Assembly (NCBI GenBank): GCA_963798805.1
Contig: CAWCVC010000008.1
Span: forward strand, 1 to 64,000
Source: CAVZCK01 sp963798805
Lineage (GTDB): Bacteria; Pseudomonadota; Alphaproteobacteria; Rhizobiales; Rhodomicrobiaceae
DNA length: 64,000 nucleotides
Direction: 5' to 3'
The notes beneath the pieces are model-generated. The model saw only the letters and a list, made by a program, of their open reading frames with translations. It was not told where the DNA came from and did no database searches. Within the stretch, counting starts at the first letter, position 1; every line of letters starts with the position of its first letter. Both the position numbers and the translations under genes were made by a program. This document shows, piece by piece, positions 1 through 10,344 of the stretch.

Positions 1-1958
1 TCCCGCAAATCTATGTTCCCGCAGGCAAAGGCCGATTGCCGGAGCTCTACCTTCGGGACGCAAGCGCCAGACGGCTGATTTCCCGGCTCAAATGGTTCAT
101 ATCGACCTGCATTGTCGGTGCTGCCGGCGTCTGCATCATCGGCGTTGCGATGTACGCCTCGACGGACATCGAGAATGGCAGCGGTATGGTCGGCTCTCTT
201 CGCAGCGCCACACTGGCGGCATTGAAGCCAAAAGCGATGGGCAACCTCATCGAAGAGAAGGTCGCTCTGCCTGGCGAGAAAACCGACAAGATCAAGATCA
301 CGACCAAAGGATTAACGACGCGCTACATTATTCACGACAGCGTCGTCGAGCGGCGCAACGCGCGAGAATTCATCACTGTCAAGCCCTATATCCGGATCGC
401 CGCAACGCTGTCGACCGTGAAGCCTGACAACGCCGACGCAATTCCGCAGTTCAATCCGTTCGACCTATATGTCGATAAGAAGTCGTCGGAGAACAAGTCG
501 GCTGTGGCCGAAGGGCAGTCCGAGAAGGCTGCTCACAATCAGTTTTTGACAACGCGTCTCTTGGAACTGGCCGGTGGCTTCCTTCCTGAAGAAGATCGTC
601 AGGAGCTCACCGACGATGAGGTTGAGCGTTATGTCGCCGAAGCCGACGCTGTTTACGCGGAAAGCGCTGCGCAGCTCAGGCCGGCAATTCTCCCCGACGA
701 GGACGGCACTGTGCCGTCAAGCGCAGCAATCGCCGAAAACAACGATAAGCCCCAGAAATTGGCTCACACCACTGTTCTCGAAAAGATTTCCGACGACGAG
801 GATAATGCCGACGACACCGAGTTGCAGTCTATCATCGTCAAGCCCGGCGACACGCTTATCGGAATTCTGAAGACGGCCGGAGCGGAACCCTGGCAGGCTC
901 AGGCGATCAGCGATGTTTTTGCGGGCATGCCGGGCGGATTCAAACTGCGTACCGGCCAGGAAGTCCGGTTGAAATTAGCCCCGGCGGCGAGCGATCCGTC
1001 AAACAAGGAGCCGGTCAAAGTCAGCGTTTTCAGCGGCGTAAAGGCCGAGGGCACGGCGACCCGTACCGATGACGGTGAGTACACCTTGACCGACGATCAC
1101 GTCGAGGTTCCGATTGCATCCGAGGACGATGAGGATTCCGGTGAGCGCGCAACGCTGTATAACAGCATGTATAGCGCGGCCCTTGCGCAGGATCTCGATC
1201 CGAAAACTATCTCGACCGTGCTTCGGATTCTCTCCTACGACGTGGACTATAAACAGAAGGTGCGTCCCGGCGACGGCTTTGAGCTGTTCTTCGATGTCAA
1301 GCAGGGTGACGATGGTACCGAGAAGCCCGGCGAGCTGCTTTATGTCTCCATGACGGTCGGTGGCGAAAATTTGAAATATTATCGGTTCCGCACACCCGAC
1401 GGCGACGTCGACTTCTACAACCCGAAGGGCTCGAATTCCCGCAAGTTCCTGATGCGCTCGCCAATTCGCGGCGGCCGGTTCACCTCCGGTTTCGGATATC
1501 GCCGGCATCCGCTTCTCGGCATCATGAAAATGCACACCGGCGTCGACTGGGCGGCTCCGACCGGGACGCCGATTATGGCGGCCGGCAATGGAACGATCGA
1601 AGTCGCAGGTCGTCACGGAGGCAACGGGAATTACATCCGCATCCGCCATGGCAACGGATATAAAACCGCCTACAGCCATATGAACCGTTTAGCCGAGGAC
1701 ATGAAGAAAGGCGTCAAGGTCCGTCAAGGCGAGGTTATCGGCTATGTCGGCACGACGGGACTTTCGACCGGACCGCATCTCCACTATGAAGTGCTGATCA
1801 ATAACCGCTTCACCAACCCGCTCAAACTTCACGTTCCGCGGAGCCGTCAGCTCAACGGCAGGCTGCTGGCGGAATTCAGGAAAGAATCGCAGCGGATCGA
1901 CGAGCTGATGCACCGCGCCCCCGTCAAGACCCGGATCGCGGCCGCAGGAGAAAATTAA
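1..1958 (+). CDS. M23 family peptidoglycan metallopeptidase (5' end outside window)
   Basis: Periplasmic, membrane-anchored LytM/M23-type endopeptidase that would cut or regulate cutting of peptidoglycan cross-links. The frame is open from base 3 to the stop at 1956-1958 with no ATG near the edge; the only in-window start before the membrane helix is a TTG at 36, so the true start probably lies upstream. Counting from that TTG: a membrane helix at about 20-41, an acidic low-complexity stretch, a LysM/OapA-like segment near 266-320 (VKPGDTLIGIL), and the M23 domain at about 480-605. Zinc ligands are visible as H500 and D504 (HTGVD) and H583 in HLHYE, so it looks catalytically intact. It is followed by an oppositely oriented gene. 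Family assignment is firm; the substrate and any partner are not known. Confidence 0.9.
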   Translation, partial: PQIYVPAGKGRLPELYLRDASARRLISRLKWFISTCIVGAAGVCIIGVAMYASTDIENGSGMVGSLRSATLAALKPKAMGNLIEEKVALPGEKTDKIKITTKGLTTRYIIHDSVVERRNAREFITVKPYIRIAATLSTVKPDNADAIPQFNPFDLYVDKKSSENKSAVAEGQSEKAAHNQFLTTRLLELAGGFLPEEDRQELTDDEVERYVAEADAVYAESAAQLRPAILPDEDGTVPSSAAIAENNDKPQKLAHTTVLEKISDDEDNADDTELQSIIVKPGDTLIGILKTAGAEPWQAQAISDVFAGMPGGFKLRTGQEVRLKLAPAASDPSNKEPVKVSVFSGVKAEGTATRTDDGEYTLTDDHVEVPIASEDDEDSGERATLYNSMYSAALAQDLDPKTISTVLRILSYDVDYKQKVRPGDGFELFFDVKQGDDGTEKPGELLYVSMTVGGENLKYYRFRTPDGDVDFYNPKGSNSRKFLMRSPIRGGRFTSGFGYRRHPLLGIMKMHTGVDWAAPTGTPIMAAGNGTIEVAGRHGGNGNYIRIRHGNGYKTAYSHMNRLAEDMKKGVKVRQGEVIGYVGTTGLSTGPHLHYEVLINNRFTNPLKLHVPRSRQLNGRLLAEFRKESQRIDELMHRAPVKTRIAAAGEN

Positions 1959-1992
1959 TCGACGGGTCTCCCGCGAGTTGTACGCCGCCGTG

Positions 1993-3150
1993 TCAGTGCT
2001 GAATCGCTGACTTACGGATCGTCTCCAGATAGTGATCGGAGAAATCGACCTTCAGCGCCACCCAAAGCGGAAGGTGATCCGAGATTTGCCCTGTGCGCCA
2101 CTGATTGACGTAGTAGCCGCGCGGACCTCCATTCCATAGGTCGCTCGCTTTCTCGGCCGGCATAAGTTCCGAATAGGCGGTAAAATCGTCGTCGTTATCG
2201 CGGAAGACGGCGTCAAACGGCCGGAAACTGCCGCTGCCGGTCAGTTCCACGCGGTCCTCGACGATGCGAAAGGCGATCTGGTCATAATAGCGCTGGGCAT
2301 CCAGATTCGCGCGGCGGCGCGTCAAGGCCTCGGGGATCGCGAAGCCGTGCCGCTCCAGCACCTGCGCGAACAAATCCGAAGGCGCGCCGACACCGAAATC
2401 GCCGAGCAGAAAATAGTGCTCGCGGTCGCGATCCTGGCGCTCGCGCAGGAACCGCGCAATGGCCTCGAGTTGCCCGACGTGCCTTTCGAGATGCTGCGGC
2501 CCCAAGCCGTCATAGCGAATGTGCAGTGTGCAAAGATTGAATGCGAAACCGTCGGCAGCCTGAAATCCGGCCAGGAAGGGCGACCGGCTGAAGATCAGCT
2601 CCGCCGCCTCGCCGTCCTCGCTCATGCCGCCGCGGGGAGCGATCCGCTGCCCGGCTGGCAGCACCATGTCGCCGGCGACCTTGCGAAACATCAGCTTCGA
2701 CTGCCGGAAGACGAAAGCCATCCGCTCTTCTGCGCCGCTCGGCGTATCGATCGACTCGGTGGCAATGTAGTCCCATTCGGCACCGAGGATGCCGAGGACG
2801 CCTTCCAGTGCGTCAAGGTTCCGCCCGACTTCCTGAAGCACGACGAGGTCAAAAGCCGAAATCACTTCGGCAATGTAGTAGAAGGATTCGCGAAGCCGAT
2901 GGCCATGTCCGAAACGATTGGAATCGAAATCACGTAAATTCCAGCTCGCGATCAGCAGCGCGTCTCGCCCGGCGCGTTCCCTGACTTCGGACCGCAATTT
3001 CTGGCGCAGCGCAAGCAGCCTCTCCGCCGTCCGCACTTTTTCAGCTGGGTCCATCCACCGCTTGATCGGAAGATATGATGGCATGCCCGCCCCGCCGTTC
3101 CCGATTCGTCTCACCGCGTCCATGGCAATGTTTCGCCGGCTCGTTGTCAA
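1993..3150 (-). CDS. Endonuclease/exonuclease/phosphatase-fold protein
   Basis: A 385-residue protein of the EEP (DNase I-like) superfamily, metal-dependent phosphodiesterases whose substrates range from DNA to phospholipids. Diagnostic pieces are ASWNLRDFDSN near residue 68, VVLQEVGRNLD with the catalytic glutamate near 103, LLGDFGVG around 250, and a C-terminal SDHLPLWVAL box supplying the last His. No signal peptide is evident, so it is probably cytoplasmic. The GDFN motif of many nucleases is GDFG here, which leaves the precise substrate open. It converges on the M23 gene with a 34-base gap and has no obvious operon partner. Confidence 0.82.
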   Translation of the reverse strand: MTTSRRNIAMDAVRRIGNGGAGMPSYLPIKRWMDPAEKVRTAERLLALRQKLRSEVRERAGRDALLIASWNLRDFDSNRFGHGHRLRESFYYIAEVISAFDLVVLQEVGRNLDALEGVLGILGAEWDYIATESIDTPSGAEERMAFVFRQSKLMFRKVAGDMVLPAGQRIAPRGGMSEDGEAAELIFSRSPFLAGFQAADGFAFNLCTLHIRYDGLGPQHLERHVGQLEAIARFLRERQDRDREHYFLLGDFGVGAPSDLFAQVLERHGFAIPEALTRRRANLDAQRYYDQIAFRIVEDRVELTGSGSFRPFDAVFRDNDDDFTAYSELMPAEKASDLWNGGPRGYYVNQWRTGQISDHLPLWVALKVDFSDHYLETIRKSAIQH

Positions 3151-3301
3151 GCCAGGTCGGCGTCCGCATCGGCTTTAGCCACAGCCAAGCGAAGACCGCT
3201 GGCGGCTCGCATGCCGGAACTTTCGCGCTCTCCGGCGTTTTATCGCGGTGAGTTTATACACGGAGGCGCAAGCGCCACCCGTAAGTCTCAAATCTCAAAG
3301 G

Positions 3302-3436
3302 ATGGAGAGGATGAAGGGATTTCTGATTGGTGCCTTGCTGGTTGCCGTGGGCGTGCTCGGTTATCTCTATTATCAAGAGACCCAAAATCAGGTTAGCATC
3401 AAGCTCGAGGCGCCTAAGATAGAGACGCCGAAATAG
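3302..3436 (+). CDS. Small single-pass membrane protein
   Basis: A 44-residue protein with one hydrophobic helix (FLIGALLVAVGVLGYLYY) followed by a short polar tail ending in EAPKIETPK. The start is uncertain: ATG at 3302 or 3311, or an upstream GTG at 3248; none has a well-spaced ribosome site, and I chose 3302 because the upstream residues are not membrane-like. It stands alone, in front of a strong rho-independent terminator. A weak stress-promoter-like motif lies upstream at 3216-3239. Function unknown. Confidence 0.6.
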   Translation: MERMKGFLIGALLVAVGVLGYLYYQETQNQVSIKLEAPKIETPK

Positions 3437-3457
3437 CAATGAATGTCTTGAAAGGTT

Positions 3458-3481
3458 AACGGCGGCTTAGGAGCCGCCGTT
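3458..3481. terminator. Bidirectional rho-independent terminator
   Basis: A perfect 10-bp inverted repeat (AACGGCGGCT / AGCCGCCGTT) with a 4-base loop lies between the converging small membrane protein gene and clpB. It is followed by ATTATTT on the plus strand and AACCTTT on the minus strand, so it can serve both genes. Confidence 0.8.
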
Positions 3482-3497
3482 ATTATTTCGTCTCGGC

Positions 3498-6104
<2,607 letters not shown>

Positions 6105-6237
6105 GATTTCCTCCGTGGCACGCGAATGGCGCCTTCATAGCGCAGCCAGACACGCCCTGAATATGTGCTAGATCAAAGACCCGAAAACGGCATCCGTGAC
6201 GCTAATATAGGATTGCGGCAAAGACGCAAAAGAGGGC

Positions 6238-7044
6238 ATGATCCCGCTCCGGCAGATCAGGACGGCTTTTATGGCTCAATCCCAGAATATCGAAGTCGTT
6301 TCGATTTTCCGATATCCTGTTAAAGGCCTCAGCCCACAAGAACTGGACGAGGTACGTGTAGAGCAGGGCCAGACGATCCCCTGGGACCGCTCCTATGCCA
6401 TCGAAAACGGTCCGGGGCGCTTCGATCCGGACAATCCGAAATATCTGCCTAAGATCAATTTTCTCATGCTGATGCGGAACGAGCGTCTCGCGGCGCTGCA
6501 GACGCATTTCAATGAAGAGACGCAGACGCTCACCATCCATCGCGACGGCAAGCAGGTCACTCAAGGCGCGCTCGATACGAAGCTCGGCAAGCAGATTATC
6601 GAGCAGTTCATGGCCGGCTATATGAAAAACGATTTGAAAGGCAGGCCGCGGATCGTTTCATCGCCTGGACATAGCTTCTCCGACGTCGCGGCGAAGTGCC
6701 TGCATCTGGTCAATCTGGCGACGGTCCGGGATTTGGAAAAAGCCGTCGGCCGCGAGCTTAATCCGCTGCGTTTCCGAGCCAATCTCTATTTCGATGGAGC
6801 CGAGCCTTGGACCGAGAAGAAATGGGTCGGGCGCGAGGTCCGGGCTGGCGGTGTTCGGATGAAGATCTTCGCCGAGACCTCGCGCTGCGAGGCGACGAAC
6901 GTCAATCCGGAAACCGCGGAGCGTGACACAACCATTCCGCCGATATTGCAGCGGACCTTCGGAGATATGAATCTCGGAGTTTACGGCGAGGTCATCGAAA
7001 GCGGCGAGATCCGCCGTGGCGATCAACTGCTCGTTGAAGCGTGA
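6238..7044 (+). CDS. MOSC domain-containing protein
   Basis: A 268-residue protein with an N-terminal MOSC_N beta-barrel (about 18-110) and a MOSC domain (about 130-265), the fold of molybdenum-cofactor sulfurase C-termini and of YcbX/YiiM-type proteins that carry sulfur or work with molybdoenzymes. The conserved MOSC cysteine is present in SRCEATNVNP. An internal ATG at 6271 (MAQSQN) is an alternative start. It diverges from clpB and converges on the DUF4167 gene. The cellular substrate cannot be told from sequence; a role in handling Mo-cofactor-bound substrates is inferred from the family only. Confidence 0.82.
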   Translation: MIPLRQIRTAFMAQSQNIEVVSIFRYPVKGLSPQELDEVRVEQGQTIPWDRSYAIENGPGRFDPDNPKYLPKINFLMLMRNERLAALQTHFNEETQTLTIHRDGKQVTQGALDTKLGKQIIEQFMAGYMKNDLKGRPRIVSSPGHSFSDVAAKCLHLVNLATVRDLEKAVGRELNPLRFRANLYFDGAEPWTEKKWVGREVRAGGVRMKIFAETSRCEATNVNPETAERDTTIPPILQRTFGDMNLGVYGEVIESGEIRRGDQLLVEA

Positions 7045-7081
7045 AGCACGCGTGCCACGCCAGTACGGTAAAAGTGTAGCC

Positions 7082-7804
7082 CTAAGCTAGGGCCTCGTCC
7101 GACGGACGTTTGTCGCCGGAAATCTCGGCCGCCTTGCCGTTTCCATCATCTTCTTCCGACGACGATGCGGCCCGACTGGCGCCATTGCCGCTGCCCGGAT
7201 AACGCCGCCTGCGGCGTCTATTCTGGTCTCCTCCAGCGGTGGTCTCGTCCTTCGCCGCTTCCTGTTTGGCGTTGCGCGGCTCAGTTTTGGTTTGCTCGGA
7301 CGTTTCTTCAGCCGGTTCCGGCTGCGCGGCAGCAGCATCGCTCTCGACGGCAGATTCGCCATCATAGGGCTGAGCTGCTGTCGGAGTGATATGAGGTTGC
7401 GGCGTGGACTGCGGGTGAATATGTGGCTGCGGCTGTTCGCGCATCGCGCCGTTTGCCTCATGGGGCGGGCGATGAGCACCATTCAGCCCATGGCTGCCTT
7501 CTGAGCCATGATAACTCGCCGACACCGCGGCCTGTGCCTGCGCTGCCATGATGATACGATTATAATGCTCAGCATGCTGAAGATAATTTTCGGCAGTGAC
7601 CGTGTCGCCCGACGAGGATGCATCACGGGCCAGAGCCACATATTTCTCCGCAATCTGCGCGGCCGTCCCGCGGATCTTAACGTCTGGCCCGCTCAATTCG
7701 TAGGTACGCGACAGAGGATTTTGCGGTTTCCGGTTACTGCCGGCGTTATTATTATTATTGTTGTTGTTCCGGCCTCTGCGCCTGTTCTGTTGTCCTTGCC
7801 TCAT
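7082..7804 (-). CDS. DUF4167 domain-containing protein
   Basis: A 240-residue protein. The start at 7804 is set by a GGGAG ribosome site 6 bases upstream; the frame continues 10 codons further to an unlikely start. It begins with a basic, asparagine-rich stretch (RRRGRNNNNNNNN) typical of RNA-binding tails, followed by the conserved DUF4167 region at about 25-90 (SRTYELSGPDVKIRGTA and an AEHYNRI helix). The rest is low complexity, rich in Gln, Pro, Glu and Arg, and poorly conserved in such proteins. The gene sits downstream of prfA and prmC as in other Hyphomicrobiales, which suggests but does not prove a link to ribosomes or RNA. No biochemical function is assigned. Confidence 0.85.
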   Translation of the reverse strand: MRQGQQNRRRGRNNNNNNNNAGSNRKPQNPLSRTYELSGPDVKIRGTAAQIAEKYVALARDASSSGDTVTAENYLQHAEHYNRIIMAAQAQAAVSASYHGSEGSHGLNGAHRPPHEANGAMREQPQPHIHPQSTPQPHITPTAAQPYDGESAVESDAAAAQPEPAEETSEQTKTEPRNAKQEAAKDETTAGGDQNRRRRRRYPGSGNGASRAASSSEEDDGNGKAAEISGDKRPSDEALA

Positions 7805-8236
7805 GGGCTCCCGTCTTATCGTCTTGATCGTCATACGCCGTCGGCAAGCGAACTCAAAGCCGAAGGCGATTCCGCTTTGCTAAATGGGGTTTCGACCACG
7901 TCTTCGATTGGCTCTCCCGCCCAGACTTCCGAGACGCTCTGCTCAGCCACCACTCTGTCCACCGTGGTCCGGGCAACAGAATGGATAAACTGTTCTCAAA
8001 GAAGGCTGTTCATATCGCGATAGGTCTTCGCCTAATATGAAGCGGTCGAGCCAAATCCTTATATTTCAGAAAATCAGCCGATTTGCAGCGAGTGATGCCG
8101 ACTTTAACGTCGTGCTATGCGTCCTCAAAAGCAAACTGCCGCGCGAACTACTGTCCGTCGTGGGCTGCACGAATCCGTGCCTCAAAGCTAGCCTGATCAC
8201 GCAGAATTTCCAACTGTTTTTTTATTGAAAGCCTTA
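7805..8236. other. Gene-free stretch between prmC and DUF4167
   Basis: About 430 bases, more AT-rich than the neighbours, with only short unconvincing open frames on either strand. It separates DUF4167 from the prmC-prfA-ptsP-lysC group and probably carries the DUF4167 promoter and a long leader. I see no tRNA, strong hairpin or repeat in it. Confidence 0.4.
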
Positions 8237-9157
8237 TCACGGCGCGAGATGTCGCTTTATCGCCACCACGCGGTTAATGCCGACGAGGTCCCGACAGGTG
8301 CAAACATGGTCGGGCGGCAACCGCCATCCTGCTTCAGCAAAAACCTGAATGATCTCTTCAGCTTGGCCTTGACCGGCTTCCAGCAGGATCCATGCCCCTG
8401 GCGAGATGCATTGAAAGCTGCTCCTCGCAATCCGCTTATAAGCGCCAAGCCCATCGGCGCCGCCATCAATGGCCAAAATCGGATCATGTTGCCGGACCTC
8501 GTCAGCGAGCCCGGCATTCGTGTCCCCCTTTATATAGGGCGGATTTGACAGAATCAAATCGAAGGCGCCACACAAAGGCTCGGCCCAGTTGGCGCAAACG
8601 AATGCGCATTGCCCGTCCAAACCAAATCGACGCGCATTTTCCCTTGCGATCTCAATAGCTCCGGGCGACAGATCGGCGCCGATCCCCCATGCCTGCGGCA
8701 ATTCGGCAAGCAGCGTTAACAGAATGCAGCCGGAGCCGGTCCCAAGATCGAGCAGCCTGAGCGGCGCGGCGAGCCGGCCATCCTGCTTCAAGAGGCCGAG
8801 CGCCACCTCGATCAACGTTTCGGTTTCCGGTCGAGGATCGAGTACCTCCGGACCTATCAGAAAATTGCGCCCCCAAAATTCGCGATAGCCGATAAGCCGC
8901 GATACCGGCTCCCGCGCGAGCCGCCGCGCCTTCAAATCCCGGATCAGCTTTGCCTCTTCCCAGCCGACGCACCGCTTGGGATCGAGCATATAGGCCTCGC
9001 GAGACAACCCGCAGGCGTGGAGAACGATCAGCTTGGCATCGAGTTCAGGGGTCGGCAGTGCCGCAGCCTGGAATGCTGCAGCGACGACGCGGGTCGCCTG
9101 CTCCAGTGTGGTCCCGCTCGCGAAATCTTCGCGCACCCCGTGTGCTGGCTCAGGCAT
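8237..9157 (-). CDS. prmC: Peptide chain release factor N5-glutamine methyltransferase
   Basis: SAM-dependent enzyme that methylates the glutamine of the GGQ loop of release factors and so speeds peptide release. The 306-residue protein has an N-terminal helical domain that binds the release factor, the SAM-binding LLDLGTGSGCI motif near 140, and the catalytic NPPY motif (SNPPYIKG) near 205. Its ATG overlaps the stop of prfA by 8 bases (9150-9157), so it is translated with its own substrate, a common pairing. Confidence 0.95.
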   Translation of the reverse strand: MPEPAHGVREDFASGTTLEQATRVVAAAFQAAALPTPELDAKLIVLHACGLSREAYMLDPKRCVGWEEAKLIRDLKARRLAREPVSRLIGYREFWGRNFLIGPEVLDPRPETETLIEVALGLLKQDGRLAAPLRLLDLGTGSGCILLTLLAELPQAWGIGADLSPGAIEIARENARRFGLDGQCAFVCANWAEPLCGAFDLILSNPPYIKGDTNAGLADEVRQHDPILAIDGGADGLGAYKRIARSSFQCISPGAWILLEAGQGQAEEIIQVFAEAGWRLPPDHVCTCRDLVGINRVVAIKRHLAP

Positions 9158-10238
9158 CGGCCAGATTTTCGATCGTTGCGAGCTGGCTTGCCTGGAAATC
9201 GGTCGTCAGCGCGTCGATCAACTCATCGAGCGCTTCTCCCTGAAGCACCTGGGGCAGGTTGTAGAGGGTGAGATTGATGCGGTGGTCGGTCACACGTCCT
9301 TGCGGGAAGTTATAGGTGCGGATGCGCTGCGAACGGTCGCCGCTGCCGACCTGGCCCTTGCGCTCGGCGGCGCGGGCTTCCGCGATCTTGGTGCGCTCCA
9401 TATCGTAAAGCCGCGCCCTCAGCACCTGCATCGCGCGCGCCCGGTTCTGGTGTTGCGACTTCTCACTCGACGTGACGACGATTCCCGTCGGAATATGCGT
9501 AATGCGCACGGCGCTATCAGTGGTGTTGACGTGCTGTCCTCCGGCACCCGAGGAGCGCATCGTGTCGATCCGGAGATCCTCGGGGCGGATGTCGATGTCG
9601 ACATCCTCCGCCTCCGGGAGCACCGCAACCGTGGCAGCCGAGGTGTGAATCCGTCCGCTTGCCTCCGTCTCGGGCACGCGCTGAACGCGGTGGACGCCGG
9701 ATTCGAATTTCAGCCGCGCGAATACACCTTTGCCGGTGATATTGGCGATCACTTCGCGGTAGCCGCCTTTGCCGGTCTCATTCTCAGAGATGATCTGAAC
9801 CTTCCAACCCTTCAGGGCCGCATAGCGCTGATACATGCGGAACAAATCGCCGGCGAACAGAGCCGCTTCCTCACCGCCGGTTCCCGCCCGGACTTCGATG
9901 ATCGCGCTTCTTTCATCGGCGGCGTCCCTTGGCAGCAGGGCGATGCGGATCTCGTGAATCTGCGAGTCGATGCGCTCCTGCACGTCCGGCATCTCTGTGT
10001 AGGCGAGGTCGACCATCTCACGATCGGATGCCGGATCGTCAACAATCGAGCGGAGTCCTGAAAGCTCTTCCTCAGCGGAGCGAAGCCGACGGACGATAGC
10101 CACGACCGGATCGAGCTCGGCAAATTCCTTCGACAGCCGGACAAAGATCTCCTGGTCCGGTCCTTCAGCAAGCTGCGTCTGGATCGTCTGCCAGCGCGCA
10201 ACGAGCCGGTCGAGCTTCTCTTTTGGCACTTTGGTCAT
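9150..10238 (-). CDS. prfA: Peptide chain release factor 1
   Basis: Recognises UAA and UAG in the ribosomal A site and triggers hydrolysis of peptidyl-tRNA. The 362-residue form starts at 10238, where an AGGA ribosome site sits 6 bases upstream; 20 more in-frame codons exist upstream but do not resemble the family. The peptide-release motif GAGGQHVN is intact near residue 230, and the stop-codon-recognition PxT tripeptide appears as PET in RVPETEASGRIHTS. It is coupled to downstream prmC by an 8-base overlap and follows ptsP by about 105 bases. Confidence 0.97.
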   Translation of the reverse strand: MTKVPKEKLDRLVARWQTIQTQLAEGPDQEIFVRLSKEFAELDPVVAIVRRLRSAEEELSGLRSIVDDPASDREMVDLAYTEMPDVQERIDSQIHEIRIALLPRDAADERSAIIEVRAGTGGEEAALFAGDLFRMYQRYAALKGWKVQIISENETGKGGYREVIANITGKGVFARLKFESGVHRVQRVPETEASGRIHTSAATVAVLPEAEDVDIDIRPEDLRIDTMRSSGAGGQHVNTTDSAVRITHIPTGIVVTSSEKSQHQNRARAMQVLRARLYDMERTKIAEARAAERKGQVGSGDRSQRIRTYNFPQGRVTDHRINLTLYNLPQVLQGEALDELIDALTTDFQASQLATIENLADA

Positions 10239-10344
10239 TTCTGTCCTGATGGGATTCGGGCTTGGCCTGAGAGCCAGTCGGAGCCGCGGCGGGCTCACGC
10301 GGAACCGGCGCTGTCTGTGCAGATCGAGGTGAGCTCAAGCCCAG

